NCBI GenBank assembly: GCA_951230915.1
Contig: OX579637.1
Location: forward strand, 5,580,001-5,644,000
DNA from: Antitrichia curtipendula
Lineage: Eukaryota; Streptophyta; Bryopsida; Hypnales; Leucodontaceae
Reading direction: 5' to 3'
Length of the DNA stretch: 64,000 nt
In this document: positions 12,828 through 25,109 of the stretch, piece after piece
Layout: every line of letters starts with the position of its first letter
Position numbering within the stretch: position 1 is the first letter of the stretch
Made by a program: the position numbers and the translations under genes
The notes under the pieces: model-generated
What the model was told of the DNA's origin: nothing
Databases searched by the model: none
Seen by the model: only the letters and a program-made list of their open reading frames with translations

Positions 12828-14476
12828 TTATGGCTTACGTATGTTGTTTCTTCTTTTGATATTCATCTTGGGGTCGATGATTCCCAATGCAATTACATTG
12901 TTACTTGGTGATTCAGCAATTGATTTAATTGCATCCACAATACAGAATTTCAATATGTATGCGGCCTCATAGGGTAAGGCCTCCAGCACTTTGTTAGTTC
13001 CCTCACCGTTTCCAGGAGCCACTTCTCTTGATACCTCCAGTGCAACACTGCAGGCGACAAAAGCAATATCCAGAACCCTCCTGCATCTCCATGAAGGACT
13101 CATAGGCTCTAAGTCAACGAGAGTGTCTTCTTGTATGTCCACTGTGATGCCCATTGGCAAGAGCCCTTGCAAATGGACTGTCTTGATATCCCCCAATGTA
13201 TTTGTTCCTCCACCTCCTACATGTCCGGCAACTACTTCGCTTGCTGCCTGATCAACTTGCGCCATGACGGCCACCGTCTCGTGGACGACTAGGGGATCCC
13301 TCGACGCCTCCGTGTCTGCACCACTGCCTTGGTTACCCTTTTCAGAGCCTAGTATAGGGACATCTTTCTCCTTGCCAATCAATAACTTGGAGATTGTTGT
13401 GGGAACTCTCGAGTTAAGTCTGCCAGCGACCCCCTCCGAGAGATCTCCCACAAGAATAGGCCGTGGGTACCCTTCTAGAGTACCCTCTAGAGTCTTCTAG
13501 ATCATCGTGGGATACCAGGATGATTGTTGGCCAATGCTCTCGTCTGAGTGTTCCCGCCCTGGGATACGCTTAGGAACATCTTTCATTATGTCAACCAAAG
13601 TCCTTGTGTTCATCGTGGGATCCCCCAATGGCCCTTGTTTCCTGCTGTCTTGCGTGTGTTCCATCCCTTGAGTAGGTTCTGTCAGATGCCGTAGCTTCAT
13701 GGCAAATCCTTGAGCACCAGGTGTCTACGGCTCTTCCTCTTCAAGCGCGCTTAAGTCAGCAATCATCATAGATGAAGGTGTACAAGCACAAGTCAAAAGT
13801 ATGTATGTTGGGTGTGATGCTTTGGGATTCACAATCCCAGTTGACTTCTGGGGATTTTGTTCCCACTCTACCAGCTCCCTGTTCTGCTTTCCCTGAGAAC
13901 TCCCTCCCTTAAGCGTTTGCCCTGCGGCTGCATCAACCTTCCGCAGGCACTTTGCAGACTTTTTTCTAGTAGTATCTCTTCTAGAGTCAATTTCCTTGGC
14001 CGGCTTCATTCCCGTCTTCTTCTTGGATGTCCTCGGGTTCATGAGTAGAGTCCCTATATCCTCATTGCCTGTTGAACTGTTAGACAATACATGCACTTTT
14101 TGCCCCGGTGCTGCCGGTTCAAGAACTTCCTTTGGCTGCTAGACCACATCTTTTGGACCAGCTCCAAGGGACTAAACATTGGGATCATTGGCGTTCACAT
14201 CTTCAAACCTCCCTCTTGGATTTATCATCAGTTACAAAGTGTCCTTCTGCGAGGAATCCAAAAACAAACCACTTAGGCATTTAGTTTCCCATTTTTGAAC
14301 TGCAAATCATTATTGTTTGCTTGCCAGGATCTTGAGATCTCACAATGGTTCAACAAATAATGCACACTAACCTTGGTGTGCTCAACCAACCTTATTCCTA
14401 TCCGCTGCTCAGGTTCATTCATGATCTGATTCACTGCATCTTCCTCATCCTTGTCACCAGAATTCTGACAATCCAT
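12828..14476 (-). pseudogene. Linker / low-complexity region of the element 1 gene
   Basis: Open minus-strand blocks at 12828-13451 (207 codons), 13497-13700, 13725-14096 and 14273-14476 are separated by stops. They lie between the HAD domain and the helical region, where elements 2 and 3 carry their proline-, serine- and charge-rich coiled segment. The first block has a helical stretch (VLDIAFVACSVALEVSREVA, then ALPYEAAYILKFCIVDAIK) that I cannot assign; the 13725-14096 block is basic (TSKKKTGMKPAKE). An intron with acceptor tttgcag and a family 1 palindrome is visible around 14300-14375. Confidence 0.45.
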
Positions 14477-14696
14477 TGATTTGTTGTTGACTTCATTAGC
14501 AGCCTCGATGTTTGGTTGATTCTCGGCCTTGCTAAGGACTTGTGGAATTGGAAGAGGTGCCGCATGTGCTTCCTTGTCATCCCAAATCTATTTTGCAAAG
14601 ACCTCACTTGCCATCACAGCTTCAGGGGAATGCACAACTTCTAGCACTTGAACCCCTCCTAAATTCTGAAATACACCAATTGATTGTTAGTGTGCC

Positions 14697-16028
14697 TCAA
14701 AGTAGCAGGAACAGAATTTTTCTTGGCTCATAATGAAAGGAGAAATGTGAAGTCCAAATGCATACCACTTCAAGGAAGATGAACTTGGGACCTCTGTTGA
14801 CATTCACGAGGACAAGGTCGTTGTAGGCTAGTTCTTCAAATATCTCCTCCGCCGTCTTGATCTTCAGATAAAGCACATGTTGTCGTCTCCAATACAGGTA
14901 GGTGTCCTTTATATCTTTCGATCTGTACACTTGTTTCAGGCCAATTAATCCGGGAAAATATCTTATGAAGGAAGCTTGCTTGGTTCACTGAGGCTTGTGC
15001 TCAAAGATGAAGACAAGAAACACATCAAATCCCTCTCCGACCGGGGGCAGAGGGAAAAAGTTGTCAGGCCCAGCCATGTAGGTCACAACGTGCTAGTCCT
15101 ACATTCTTGCTCTCATCTCCTCATCTCTTTTCTTGAAATAAGTCACAATATTGTAGAATCCTTCGGCATCTGTGATGAAAACGACACTAGCCTGGGGTGA
15201 GATAGTCTTGTCCTTTGGGTCAAAATACTCTAGAGTGTTGAATAGTTTGTCCAGTTTTCTTTTCTCCAACATCTTTGAGCGGGATCCATAGGATGTCTCC
15301 TTAAACATGAATCAAATGTACAAGTGAGGCTTCTTTTTTACCTGCCATGCCTTGACGTCCTAGGCCGCCAAAGTTTTGCTGATTTTCCAAGTTCTTTTGT
15401 CCATGGTTTTGCAGGGATAATGCTCCAAAAAACCCTATTCATGGGCCTGTGTCACTTCATCCTCTACGGCCACCTTGAAAAACAACTTCCACATAATAAT
15501 CATGAATTCCAGAAGGTCCTTTGGGTCGGAGGTCTTATTCAGACCCTTTGTGCGGTTTTCCAATTACTTCTTGCCAACAAGGTTTTCCAATGCTTTGTTC
15601 ACCCACAAATCTATATCCTTGCAACCAATTTCCTTTTCGTTGGCAAACGCCTCCCATTTGAATTCCGGGTATGGTACGTACTGCATCTTCCTCATGGGCA
15701 GCAGACGACCCTTGTAGTGTGACAAGAGCTCGTTCTTCATGGACCTCACCAGCCTCACTCTTGCACCAGTGGTATTGAGAGGGATGATTTTGAGAATTTG
15801 CTTGGTAGTCTTCTGACCACTCAACTTGCAGCTCTTTACACAAACGGTGTTGGCGTCCACTTGATCTGCAAGGTAGTTTATGTCCTCTAATCGAAGTCCA
15901 TAGAGCATCTTGAAGTCGTTCTGCGTTAGGGTTTTTTGCTCTTGTCTCCCACATATATTGACCAGGCCAATTGCATCGGGAAGCAATCCTTTCATATACC
16001 TCTCTTCATTGTTGATCCACCTCTTCAT
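14697..16028 (-). pseudogene. Helical middle region of the element 1 gene
   Basis: Minus-strand blocks at 15564-16028 (154 codons), 15099-15308 and 14697-14930 are rich in charged helices (KRWINNEERYMKGLLPDAIG; FKKRDEEMRARM). Their position, between the ParB-like block and the linker, matches the 375-codon block of element 2 (43753-45104). Sequence similarity to that block is weak by eye. The exon at 16028 and above follows an intron with acceptor atgttgcag near 16120 and carries a family 1 palindrome at 16200-16217. Confidence 0.45.
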
Positions 16029-16639
16029 GTTGGTGTTGTCCTACATAAAGAGTAGGACTCGTAACTCCAACATTTCATGAGCCTTCATTCCCGCAAATAT
16101 TGTCACCAAGGACGGATGAAATGTCTGCAACATAGAGGTGTCACAGTGAGTACCCAATGAACAGGTCTACACCATCAAAATGAAGACCAAGAATTTGAAG
16201 TCGTGAGATCCCACAATCCTGGATAATCTAAATAGAACTAATTGTCTTACCAAACACTATTTTTGATAGACTAAGTAACAATCGGAGGAAATCACAATTA
16301 CAGCATTGTGAAGGATACGATAGTAGCTCTAAAACATATACGTCATGGGATCACCTGATGGACATTCTGATAATGCATCCAGAAAAGCAAGAATTGTAAC
16401 CCAGTAAACAAGTAACTACAATGTAGTTGAAAATCTCGAAATGGTCCTTAGGATTGTCTTGAGAAAATTTGAAGATGCATTGCAGGAGCAATGATGGAAC
16501 CCGCAACAACAACATTTCAACGTGCTCTATTTCAGGCGATAAGTACAAATCAATCAGAGTATCCTACAATGACTACTAAGGGTTCTGTTGAATGAAAGAG
16601 ATGCCGAGTAGAGATAAATATGACTTGAAATCTTACATT

Positions 16640-17101
16640 ATACTCTTGCGAGTGTAGTCTTCCTATGATGGCAGGTTGCGGACTTCCCATATTGTGCCAC
16701 TTAATTCTTGCGTACACGAGCTGCTTGGTGAAATTTTGCTCCCTTTGTTCTCCAACAAGATTCTAGTTCAGCCCCCGCAAGAAGTGCAGTATGTCTTCAT
16801 GGTTGTCCTTGGGTGTCTAGACAAGAATGATGTAGAACGTGGAAGCGAGATTCTTGTCCGCCTCGGGAGTGTCACCAGCGGCAATCAGGTCCCTGAAGGC
16901 TCTTACAGTGTGCTGTCTCCTAATAATGAAGTAGTTCGTCTTTGGATCCTCGAAGATTTCTTCCTTTGGTGGCTCTTTCTCGTAGTGCGTCACTACCCCT
17001 ATTGGGCCATAAGGGCCAACCATTAGAGGAAGGACTATTATCACTCTACTCTCTAATTCAAAATCTGGCACAATACGTGCCTTCCTCGTGATTCTATCCA
17101 A
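16640..17101 (-). pseudogene. ParB/DUF262-like domain of element 1 (decayed)
   Basis: The segment reads NYFIIRRQHTVRAFRDLI followed by STFYIILV, then after stops an N..NLVGEQREQNFTKQLVYARIKWHNMGSPQPA stretch in which element 2 has N.VNHFVAMKPSWSTNILGARKVWEIMGRPRNP. The FIIxxQHTVxA core corresponds to YIINGQHSVTA in element 2 and YIINGQHSIEA in element 3. NG-QH-S is similar to the DGxHR/DGQQR loops of the ParB/sulfiredoxin and DUF262 superfamily, which bind nucleotides. Stops after IILV and GLN show it is inactive here. Family membership is inference from a short motif and following strand/helix pattern. Confidence 0.5.
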
Positions 17102-17122
17102 CCGTTCCTTGTCAATGCCCCA

Positions 17123-17955
17123 TTACATGAACAATACTTTGGAAGCCTCGTGCAGATATTTCATTTTCACGCGGATGAGCTCCCCCATTTTGCCACCCAA
17201 TGCTTTTCTGTCCCATTTGTAGGAGCCACCAAAGGATTTCTCGTATAATGTCTTCATCGCCATCATTTGCTCCGGTTTCATCTTTTTTATCTTTGCTTCT
17301 TCTAGAGCCACAGCCTTGTGCAGTAAAAACGGGGCCTTTGCTTTTTTCTTCTTTCTGACTAACCCCTGTCCGACATCATCATCATTGCCGAGAGCTCCAA
17401 CCACTGACTTCCTCTTCTTGCCCTTCTTCGCCGGAGATGGCGTGGGAACAACCACTTTGATTGCCTTGAAGGCAGCACTCGCTTCACTCAAATCTTCTTG
17501 TATGATGTCCCATTGGTTCTTCATTTCCTTAGGCTTCCACCAAGGCTTAGTGGGATCTTTGCACTTCAAATGCGCCTTGACGGTCAAGGACTCACATAGT
17601 GCGAGGTTCATCTTTGCGTAGTCTAGGATCAAGCTGTAGGTTATTCACTTAGTGAAAATGGGTACCTTCTCCCTTACAACAAGAAGTATTGTTCTATCGT
17701 CAAATCCTTGCACTTCCATGATGTTGAGACTGCCTGTTGCGTGTCCTAACGACCCATTCAGGATTGAGGGAAGAATCAATGCAAAACCGTCACTCTCAAC
17801 CTTCCACACTAGGCCCCATTGTGTAACGCTTGTGTCGCATTGGAATATGGCTTTGGAATGATGTGGTCCCCTGTACTTGAAGTCATGGATCCAGTTGTCG
17901 ACAAAGTGGCCAAGCTTCCTTGGTGATAACTCCTTCGGACCATCATCGAACTGTT
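17123..17955 (-). pseudogene. N-terminal exon of the element 1 gene
   Basis: Starts after an acceptor (gctgcag) near 17967 and runs to about 17123. The first part (DGPKELSPRKLGHFVDNWIHDFK...VREKVPIFTK) is followed by a stop, then 169 open codons with LCESLTVKAHLKC, a basic proline-rich stretch (PSPAKKGKKRKS, then KKKKAKAP) that looks like a nuclear localisation signal, and a charged helix. It occupies the place of the N-terminal part of the long exon of elements 2 and 3, where sequence similarity is low. Confidence 0.45.
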
Positions 17956-18570
17956 GTTCACTGCAGCATTGTAGGCAATGATGTTAGTGAGGGTGACAGT
18001 CGATTAGTTGAGTCTTCCCATTTCATTTCTCTTTATGTGTTTGAAGTACAAGTACGATTGTAGGATCTCACAATCGGTAATCTAAAGACATTTCAGTGAG
18101 TCGTAAGATATCTTTGATCGATTCTAGTTTGAAGTCCTCTTGACGTCTATTTTTGATATTATTTTTGGACAACATAGAATAGGACATATCTCATCACCAA
18201 TTGAACTGGAGAGTCTAAGGATATCCCGACAACTTATATTTATTGATAAGCATCGTAGCATATCACAATGATCACAAAATTATATTGGTCTTGTTTCGGG
18301 GCTAGTTCACGGCGGCTTCTATCAGTCATTTTTACAGGGTACTGTCTACATCGATCATGAGATCCCATGATGGGTAATCTCCAAGGCCTATTCAATAATT
18401 TGTCTGTGTTCGGCGAGGCTCCACAAGATTGTGCATCGTGCGATCCCATAATGTGGGATTTCTTTACTTCCTGGTTTGCACCTAAGTCTTGGTTTGCATT
18501 TCTTTGGTGTCTCTACAACATTCCACAATGGGATGCTTTCTACTCCCACAAAATTGATCCTCAAAACGTA

Positions 18571-18928
18571 CATCTCAAATTTAAGGAAGGACGATTTTTT
18601 AACAGATATCATATTGATTCAGTGGCTTCATACCTACGTACTATAATCGTACATATTACGTGTATTTAGACGCACTGAATCAGTGCTAAAACAATGAATA
18701 TTAATAACGTATGATTCTTGTACTATTATCAATATAGTTTAGGTGCATTTTGAATATCACATTTGTATAATTAAAGTACATCAATTGTACACTTTTGGAA
18801 AACTTTTTAATGACATTGATTCAGTGCGTCTAAATACACGTAATATGTACGATTATAGTACGCAGGTATGAAGCCACTGAATCAGTACAATATCTATTAA
18901 AAAATCGTCCTTCCTTAAGTTTGAGATG
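18571..18928. mobile_element. MITE with ~115-120-bp terminal inverted repeats and TA target site
   Basis: The left arm begins CATCTCAAATTTAAGGAAGG and the right end is its reverse complement with few changes. Pairing runs inward through AGTGGCTTCATACCT and CGTGTATTTAGACGCACTGA, about 120 bp per arm, with a short AT-rich middle. TA dinucleotides flank both ends (18569-18570, 18929-18930), which fits a Tc1/mariner-type target duplication, though the termini are not the Stowaway consensus. The nearly complete hairpin could be a small-RNA source. It interrupts element 1 between two family 1 palindromes. Confidence 0.85.
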
Positions 18929-19342
18929 TAATTCAGCTACTTGACAAGTTGATATCGTGGGATCCCACGATGAATTGTTCTCTAATCTCTTGAAAGTGTT
19001 ACCTACCGTGATATCTCACGATGATTTGCACTAAAAACTAACTAGGAATTGGAGAATTGAGGGATCTCACGATGCACAGGTTTAGGAGCACAATGCGCGG
19101 TTTCCAGGACACAAAGCATGGTAATAAGGTTGGATACTAATTACCGTGTATTCTTCTATTGATTTTCACTATTGTAATTCTCAACAGGGTCCATAACAAT
19201 GAATAAACAGAGTGCAGATTAACCTAAATCTTAGAATAACAGCAATAGCCTTCATCCTAATTTTAATTCCAATGTTTTAAAGCTTGGCATTGCATGCACA
19301 AAAAGGAAATGAGGACTACATTTAGAAACTTACAGGTCGTTC

Positions 19343-19487
19343 CAGGGTTGTCCCCGTCACGTCCTGTCAGTCCGTCAGGATTCAACCCCGGCGTCCGTCA
19401 GGATCCAAAAAAAAAAAAAAAAAAAATTTTTTTTTTTTTTTTTTGTAGACAGTCTGTCCGTCCAGGTCGACGGACAGGCCGTCCTCG

Positions 19488-19525
<38 letters not shown>

Positions 19526-19734
19526 GTGGACGGCTGGTCCGTCCCTGTTGACGGCTGGCCGTCCCTGTGGACAAACGGTCCGTCCAGGTCGACGGACAGG
19601 CCGTCCTTGAAAAAAAAAAAAAAAAAATTTTTTTTGATCCTGACGCAATTCTGACGCGTCAGGACGCGTCCGGACTAACGCCGACGGACATCCGGACATG
19701 AAAACCCCACGTCACGTCCGGATAGACAACCCTG
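19343..19734. mobile_element. hAT-type MITE with 8-bp target-site duplication
   Basis: The ends are CAGGGTTGTC (19343-19352) and GACAACCCTG (19725-19734), flanked by identical 8-bp GGTCGTTC (19335-19342 and 19735-19742). The 8-bp duplication and CAGGG start are classic for hAT elements. The interior is odd: GC-rich blocks built from repeated GACGGACNGGCCGTCC-like palindromes, separated by homopolymer A and T runs of 8 to 30 bases. No coding capacity; open frames across it are only Lys/Phe runs. Confidence 0.92.
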
Positions 19735-20339
19735 GGTCGTTCCAATCTACTTGCTCTCTTGTACGCTCAGATGAACCTCATGCCATTGTACCGTGTGCTT
19801 GCACGAGTCTGGAATACAGTAGAATTGTAAAAAAAAATGCCTGATGCCAAAAAAACATCATACGATCCAACAACAAAATGTTAAGACTTGTTTTGGGACG
19901 ACATGCCAAATGGATGAGATGATCAACAACAAAACATAATTTTCCAAATGGACTATCGTACTACGCCTAAGGCATTCAAGCGTGATCACATTTAGGAAAA
20001 AACTGCAATTTCTACCTTGAAAGACAATGCATTCAGGCCAAATCAAAATGTCACAATACTAAAAAATTAAGAACTTGTCTATCGAGTACAAAACAAGTAT
20101 GTCTTACTACATGAATTGAGAACTTAAGAACATTCAATGTAAACAAAGAAAGTCAGAAAGGGCTACTGGTAGGTGGAAGGATAGGAATTTGAGTCGACAA
20201 ACTCATGCCGCGCACTTCAGTACTTCTATATTTCTATAAATTAAGCTAGTGAGAATGGAAATCAGAAACTAAAACAATGAAGGTCGGCAACAAGTACTAA
20301 ATCAGAGGGAAGAACATTTAGGAAACACTCATTTGTCGG

Positions 20340-20880
20340 GTCAACCTCGTGCACAGTCTTGGCCTGGAAATCCTTTGTGCATGTCTTCTGCACCTCGCGC
20401 GCTTTTCTCCACAAGCTCGCCCGCTTGTCTCCGTCGAAATAAATTGTAGAATCCGCCAGGTGAACTCTCGCGAAGCTTGCACACTTGTCTACGAATTGAA
20501 GTTGGCGTGCCTGTTTCCGCCAGCAAAAGCTTCCACCAAATGCTTCTCACGGAATTTAAATGCCTTGACTCTCGCCCGTGAAAGATGACGAACTCCATGC
20601 ACACCACTCCAACGCGCCACCAACAAAACTTCCACACGCGCTTTGTGAAACCAAACTGAACACACTCCATGACAAAACACACTGGCTGCAGGAAAATACA
20701 AACTCGAAGACTGAAAACACAAAAGAGAGAGCAGGACTCGTCAAGCTGCATACAACATTGGGTGAGGAGGGACAACGCTGGACATCGTGGAAAATGAGGA
20801 AGGGAAGTCCAGCCCTCCTTCCCCTGTCAACATGGCACTGTCAATGGAAGAGACAGCGGAGGAAATGACTGGCAGCCTTC
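20340..20880. other. GC-rich block, possibly promoter/5' region of the element 1 minus gene
   Basis: Base composition is distinctly more GC-rich than the surroundings. Open frames exist on both strands (minus 20341-20775, 144 codons; plus 20578-20868) but show no domain or splice-consistent homology. A similarly placed GC-rich block lies upstream of the element 2 minus gene (48.2-48.7 kb), so a shared promoter/leader role is possible. Confidence 0.25.
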
Positions 20881-21283
20881 CTCATCATTACTGACATGAT
20901 GAGGGGGGCTGATTAGAAATCTACGGGTTTTGGTCACTCATGATCAAAAATTAAGTCATAAGTGAATATGAACTTACTCTAAGTGAAAATGAACTTAATA
21001 CCATAAACTTACCATAAGTGAGAACTAAATTAGTCTCTTTTCCATTCATAGTCATAATCATATTTACTTGCATGTCTTGAACTCCTCTAGTAGTTATAGG
21101 CTTCAAATATCAAAGTCTAAATGCCAAAAGAATAAAAAGATCTTTTAAATGAAAATAAAATATTCTTTGAAATTAATTAGAATATAATTTGAAAAATGAT
21201 TCAAATCATATATAAAACCTTCAATCATAAGATGATACTATAAAACTATAAGAGAATTTAGCAATGTTAGGTACAAAAAAACA

Positions 21284-21345
21284 CAACGACGCTAGAGTGT
21301 GAGCAGGGAGCAATGAGCGATGAGCATTGAGCAACAAGCGATTCT
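21284..21345 (+). repeat. Left terminal repeat of the MULE-like element
   Basis: Core GCTAGAGTGTGAGCAGGGAG at 21291-21310, followed by degenerate GAGCAATGAGCGATGAGCATTGAGCAA-type short repeats. It is the inverse of the right end at 30870-30930. Confidence 0.8.
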
Positions 21346-21600
21346 ATTTGAATGTTCAATGTGAATATTCTTACTGAAAATAGGATTGTCAGAGTAATAA
21401 AGAATGTTGTCAAATCTAAAAATAGTAATTTAAAAAAACCAAAATTTAATTAATCATTTTTTTTTTGGAAAATTTTCATTTACAATAATGAATTTTTTGA
21501 TCACTGATTGCCTAAAAGGGCATTAACAATGGACTAGCATTTTTTTCAACCATACAAATAGTACCGCAAATTTGTTGTACAAATGAACTTCATCCATGTC

Positions 21601-21676
21601 ATTCATCCATCATCCATTCACCCATCATCCATTCACCCATCATCCATTCACCCATCATCCATTCATCATCCATCCA
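21601..21676. repeat. Minisatellite, 16-bp unit
   Basis: About four and a half tandem copies of CATTCACCCATCATCC, in the left subterminal region of the MULE-like element. Similar CATCCATTCATC-like sequence recurs near 30.7 kb in the right subterminal region. Confidence 0.9.
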
Positions 21677-21824
21677 AGAAAGACTTTAGTTGAGTATTAT
21701 AGTACATGTCCAAAAAAATTGAGTGTAATTCATTTATTATTATTTTTCATAAACTATATTCTATAAAAAATAAATAAATATTCTTAACTTCAGAACTTTG
21801 TACAGTAGTTTGAAGTTAGTTTAG

Positions 21825-21932
21825 GGCTCCTTGGAATCATGGAGCACCTTCAATGTGTATTTGGAGAAATGAAACAATCAATTTGTCAATATTGTTTGCC
21901 TGTGGTTTAGGGCTCCTCGAAATCGAGGAGCA
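21825..21932. repeat. Palindrome family M, left subterminal pair
   Basis: Two copies of a 22-bp palindrome, GGCTCCTYGAAATC followed by the inverse arm ending GAGC, at 21825-21847 and 21911-21932. The family occurs otherwise only in the right subterminal region of the same MULE (29886-30424). Confidence 0.85.
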
Positions 21933-22253
21933 CTTCCAAGAGTCATTTGTAGAATTCTACCTCTTTGTCACACAGTGTTTTTTTGGCTGAAATTAGCCTT
22001 TTATTATATAATTTTTTGGATGTTTATGGCTTTACAAATGATTTGAGTGGATGCCATGGACTATTTTTTTTCCACCTCTAAATAAAAGTGTTTTCATCGT
22101 CTACTCTAAGTAGATACAAAACATCTTAAAGATTGCTACTTGCAAGAAGTACCTTCATTTTATGCAAGCTTAGACTTGGTGCATGAATATACTTGTCGTC
22201 CTCAAAGTTCGCCTTGCAAATGAACCTAAAGACATAATACAAATGTTTGCAGT

Positions 22254-24700
22254 TCACCCATGATTTCTACTACCAAGTGCAGCTGTACTCATAGTGATGA
22301 AGTCTTCACAGGTATAAATTGGGAAGTCTGAAATTGTGATTCGATAGACCTTTTGGATGGGAAAGATACCAGACATTAGAGTTATTACTCTACCATAGCC
22401 GGGATACGGAATAACAACTACAGATTCAATAATAGCTTTCAGAATTCCGTGTTGTCTCCCATTTGTTGCGGTGGTCCACTGTGGGTGCACTGGGGTTACA
22501 ACGGATGGTCCTTCCCAATCGTTTTGTAGGATGCATGTCACTGTCAGATGGTTGCAAATCACTATTTGCAATCTCTAGGTGCAAGAATGATACACCTTGT
22601 ACCATGCTCTCCTCATTAAAGAGGTGAAGCTCTTCACCAACCTCTTTAGTTTGCAATTAGAAATCAGCTTCTTCTAAAGAAAGGATCTCTGATTTATTGA
22701 GATGCGTCCCACGTGCTATGGGCCAAACTTTAGGAAGAAGGGGCCAGTCATGAACCCACTTCACCTTAGAGCCTCCTACACAACGCGTAAGGTCATCTAC
22801 ATAAAACCAAAAATCAAAGTTGATGATGGCTTTGGTTCCATATTCCGTCATGCGACCATTGTAGGTAGGTGCTACTGTTCCACTTTTCTTTGACTTGTTG
22901 ATTTTAGCCCCGCATTTCTTCTTCATCCCAACTTGAACACTGTGACAAGTCTTTCTTTCTTTCGTATACCTTGCAATGTGCCATAGAGAAGGATTGCACT
23001 CTGTTTCAAGTACTTTAGTAGCATGAGGATGTACTATACTTGATTCTCCTTCTTGTGTTGACATTGGTATTGATGAACCTCATCCGTACGTGCTTTGGTT
23101 GATCGAGTTTGAACTTTCAGTTCAGAAAAATTCACAGTATCATGGCAGTGAGAATCGCCATCTGACCCTGGTGGCATATTTAGTTTGTGCATTGTGGAGC
23201 CAAATACTTCCTCAACTTCTAAATGAGGAATCCGTGTGGTGAAGAGGTCAGCACTTGGTAGTTTGGCAACTGCCTCGACAAACTTCACTGGATTTCTAGT
23301 TCGTCTTGCAGCTCGAAGGCAAAGCTCGTCCAAGTGGGGACCGGTCCCAGATGCATACCCTTGGAGGTATGCCCAAAAATTAGTTGACTATTGAACAGCT
23401 TGCATCATATCATCCGTAGTGGCGATATACAAGCAAGTACCCCTCTTCCCAGACATTTGTAACCACTTGTTATAAACTGTCTCTGCCAAGTTACATGAAG
23501 GCATTTCAGCTAGCTCCTCCAAGCCCAGGTTCTGTGCTACAAATAAAATAATTTGATAATATGGTAAGGCCTTCTTGATTTCAATTTTTTTGTTTTATTA
23601 CTAAAAATTGTGAATGTTCAACACAAATTTGGGCAACTTAGCTACATCTAAAGGAAGCTAATTACATAAAAAACATGTACATTTTAGACACGAAGTTAAA
23701 CTATCCGTGACTAAAATTTCATATACTTCAAAAAGGAGAATTTGAATTTGAGGAGAGACATGACTTACCAATTTGAGAAATCCACCCCATTGTCGATACC
23801 GAAAGTGCCCAAAACCAAGCCAATCGTCTAGCTCACGGAGAGAGTCCTCTGATGCAGCCCTTGAAGAAAGCCACCAACCTTTAATTCCAAAGTATCATTT
23901 TTCAGCTTCCGCCATTGACTTTACATCTTTGTATTGTTTACAATGTTTCTTGTGGGTTTTTTGGAATTCAGGTCTAATGAGCTTCTCTATGTGCTTATTC
24001 AATGATGTCATCTAATGAAGTAGACAGGAGCGCACTCGGTTTTGCATTGGCTCTTGCTTGTTCCCACTTCCATACACTACACAAACAGCATGCTAGTTGG
24101 CCATTGCATTGTCAGCCATGAAACCTTTGAAATTTGGAGAAGAAATCCCGTGGCGCACCATGACAGAGTTCAGGGATCTCCACATTTGTTCTTGAGATTG
24201 AGCATCCTCACTCATCATGTCACAAACATAGATAGTTTGGACTTTGCAAAACTCAGGGTCGTAAACATGGGCAACCATTGACGTCCATCCCTTCATACTC
24301 TTTACATGATCAAACATACTCCATGAATTTTGCAAGTCTCCTTGAGGTTGCATTCGCTTCACCAAATCCACTCCGCTTTCGGGGCCTTCCTCGGACATCT
24401 TGAAAAGGTAAGCCTTATCTTTTCTTTGGCCTAGAAATATACTATCTGGAATATACGAATATGCACTTCTCATTTTCAATGAGATAATGTTGTCAATGGG
24501 TCCTCTGCTTGTGCTATGACGGAAACTAGAGATGGTATTTTGAATACTCAATGAACTGAGTACTCAAAACTTTTCCATGACTACTTCTAGGGCCTCCCCT
24601 TGAAGGGGCTTTGAATCACTCTATAGTCCATCTTCATGAAATAATTCAAATGCAAGAAATTCTTTGCTAGCAGCAAGACTAATAGCAGAATTTGTGGCAC
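22254..24700 (-). pseudogene. MULE-like transposase (decayed)
   Basis: Reading from 24551 downward: a segment with KGWTSMVAHVYDPEFCKVQTI and a DMMSEDAQSQEQMW strand/helix, then FKGFMADNAMAN (catalytic Asp position), YGSG, a C-x-L-H-type position and KHIEKLIRPEFQ, followed by GWWLSSRAA...DWLGFGHFRYRQWGGF. Next come NLAETVYNKWLQMSGKRGTCLY, FGSTMHKLNMPPGSD and, at 23064-22657, LWHIARYTK...GMKKKCGAKI with a basic Cys motif. The order resembles Mutator-like DDE transposases expanded in early land plants (from memory of the family). Stops after ADNAMAN, AEK and AVQ, plus an intron-like gap at 23.5-23.75 kb, show it is not intact. Confidence 0.6.
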
Positions 24701-25109
24701 ATGGTGTTCTAGAGACCTCTTGCCTAATCAGAGAGCTTGTCCGCTCAATGGAATCTCGGCAAATGCCTCATTGCTTGAATGATTTGTGAGCTTCCATTGG
24801 TTCTTAAAACTAAATGCTGAGCTAGATTCAATAGTGTCAGAAATCTGAGTGTGATCGATCTGGTGCACAAATGGAATTTGGCCTCACTCAAAACTGATGT
24901 AGAGTGAGGAGTAGTTTCCAGACAATTCTGATAACACAAAACGTAATAAAGCAAATTTGAGACCTCCTCGGACCATAGGAGGGTCCTTACCTTTGACTTC
25001 TTCATGAGGTTCTTATATCGGGTAAGACAATTATTCATCAATATTTGATTTCTACTAGACATACAATAAGAGTTCATTCATTTAAACTTCTTCGTTTTAA
25101 TCTTTGCAG

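Larger units (their letters stand above)
10348..19073. repeat. Palindrome family 1 (18 bp), left cluster
   Basis: Copies of ATCGTGRGATCYCACGAT with few mismatches lie at 10348-10365, 11394-11411, 11692-11709 (weak), 14329-14346, 16200-16217, 18057-18074, 18354-18371, 18435-18452, 18954-18971 (perfect 18-bp palindrome), 19005-19022, and a half-site near 19060-19073. Several sit in introns of the minus gene, for example the intron that contains 14329-14346 (acceptor tttgcag). Mismatches often occur as matched changes in both arms (ATTGTG/CACAAT), which suggests that the palindrome itself, and not just the sequence, is maintained. Confidence 0.85.

Noticed and set aside
19455..19600. AGGTCGAC words in the hAT MITE resembling family 2 palindromes
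   Set aside because: They belong to a different palindrome (GTCCGTCC arms), and the flanks do not match TTYAGGTCGR.
19382..19699. Open frames on both strands with long Lys and Phe runs
   Set aside because: They are translations of homopolymer A/T runs inside the hAT MITE, not genes.
20341..20775. 144-codon minus-strand open frame as a gene
   Set aside because: No motif, overlapping open frames on the other strand, and GC-rich composition that favours chance open frames.
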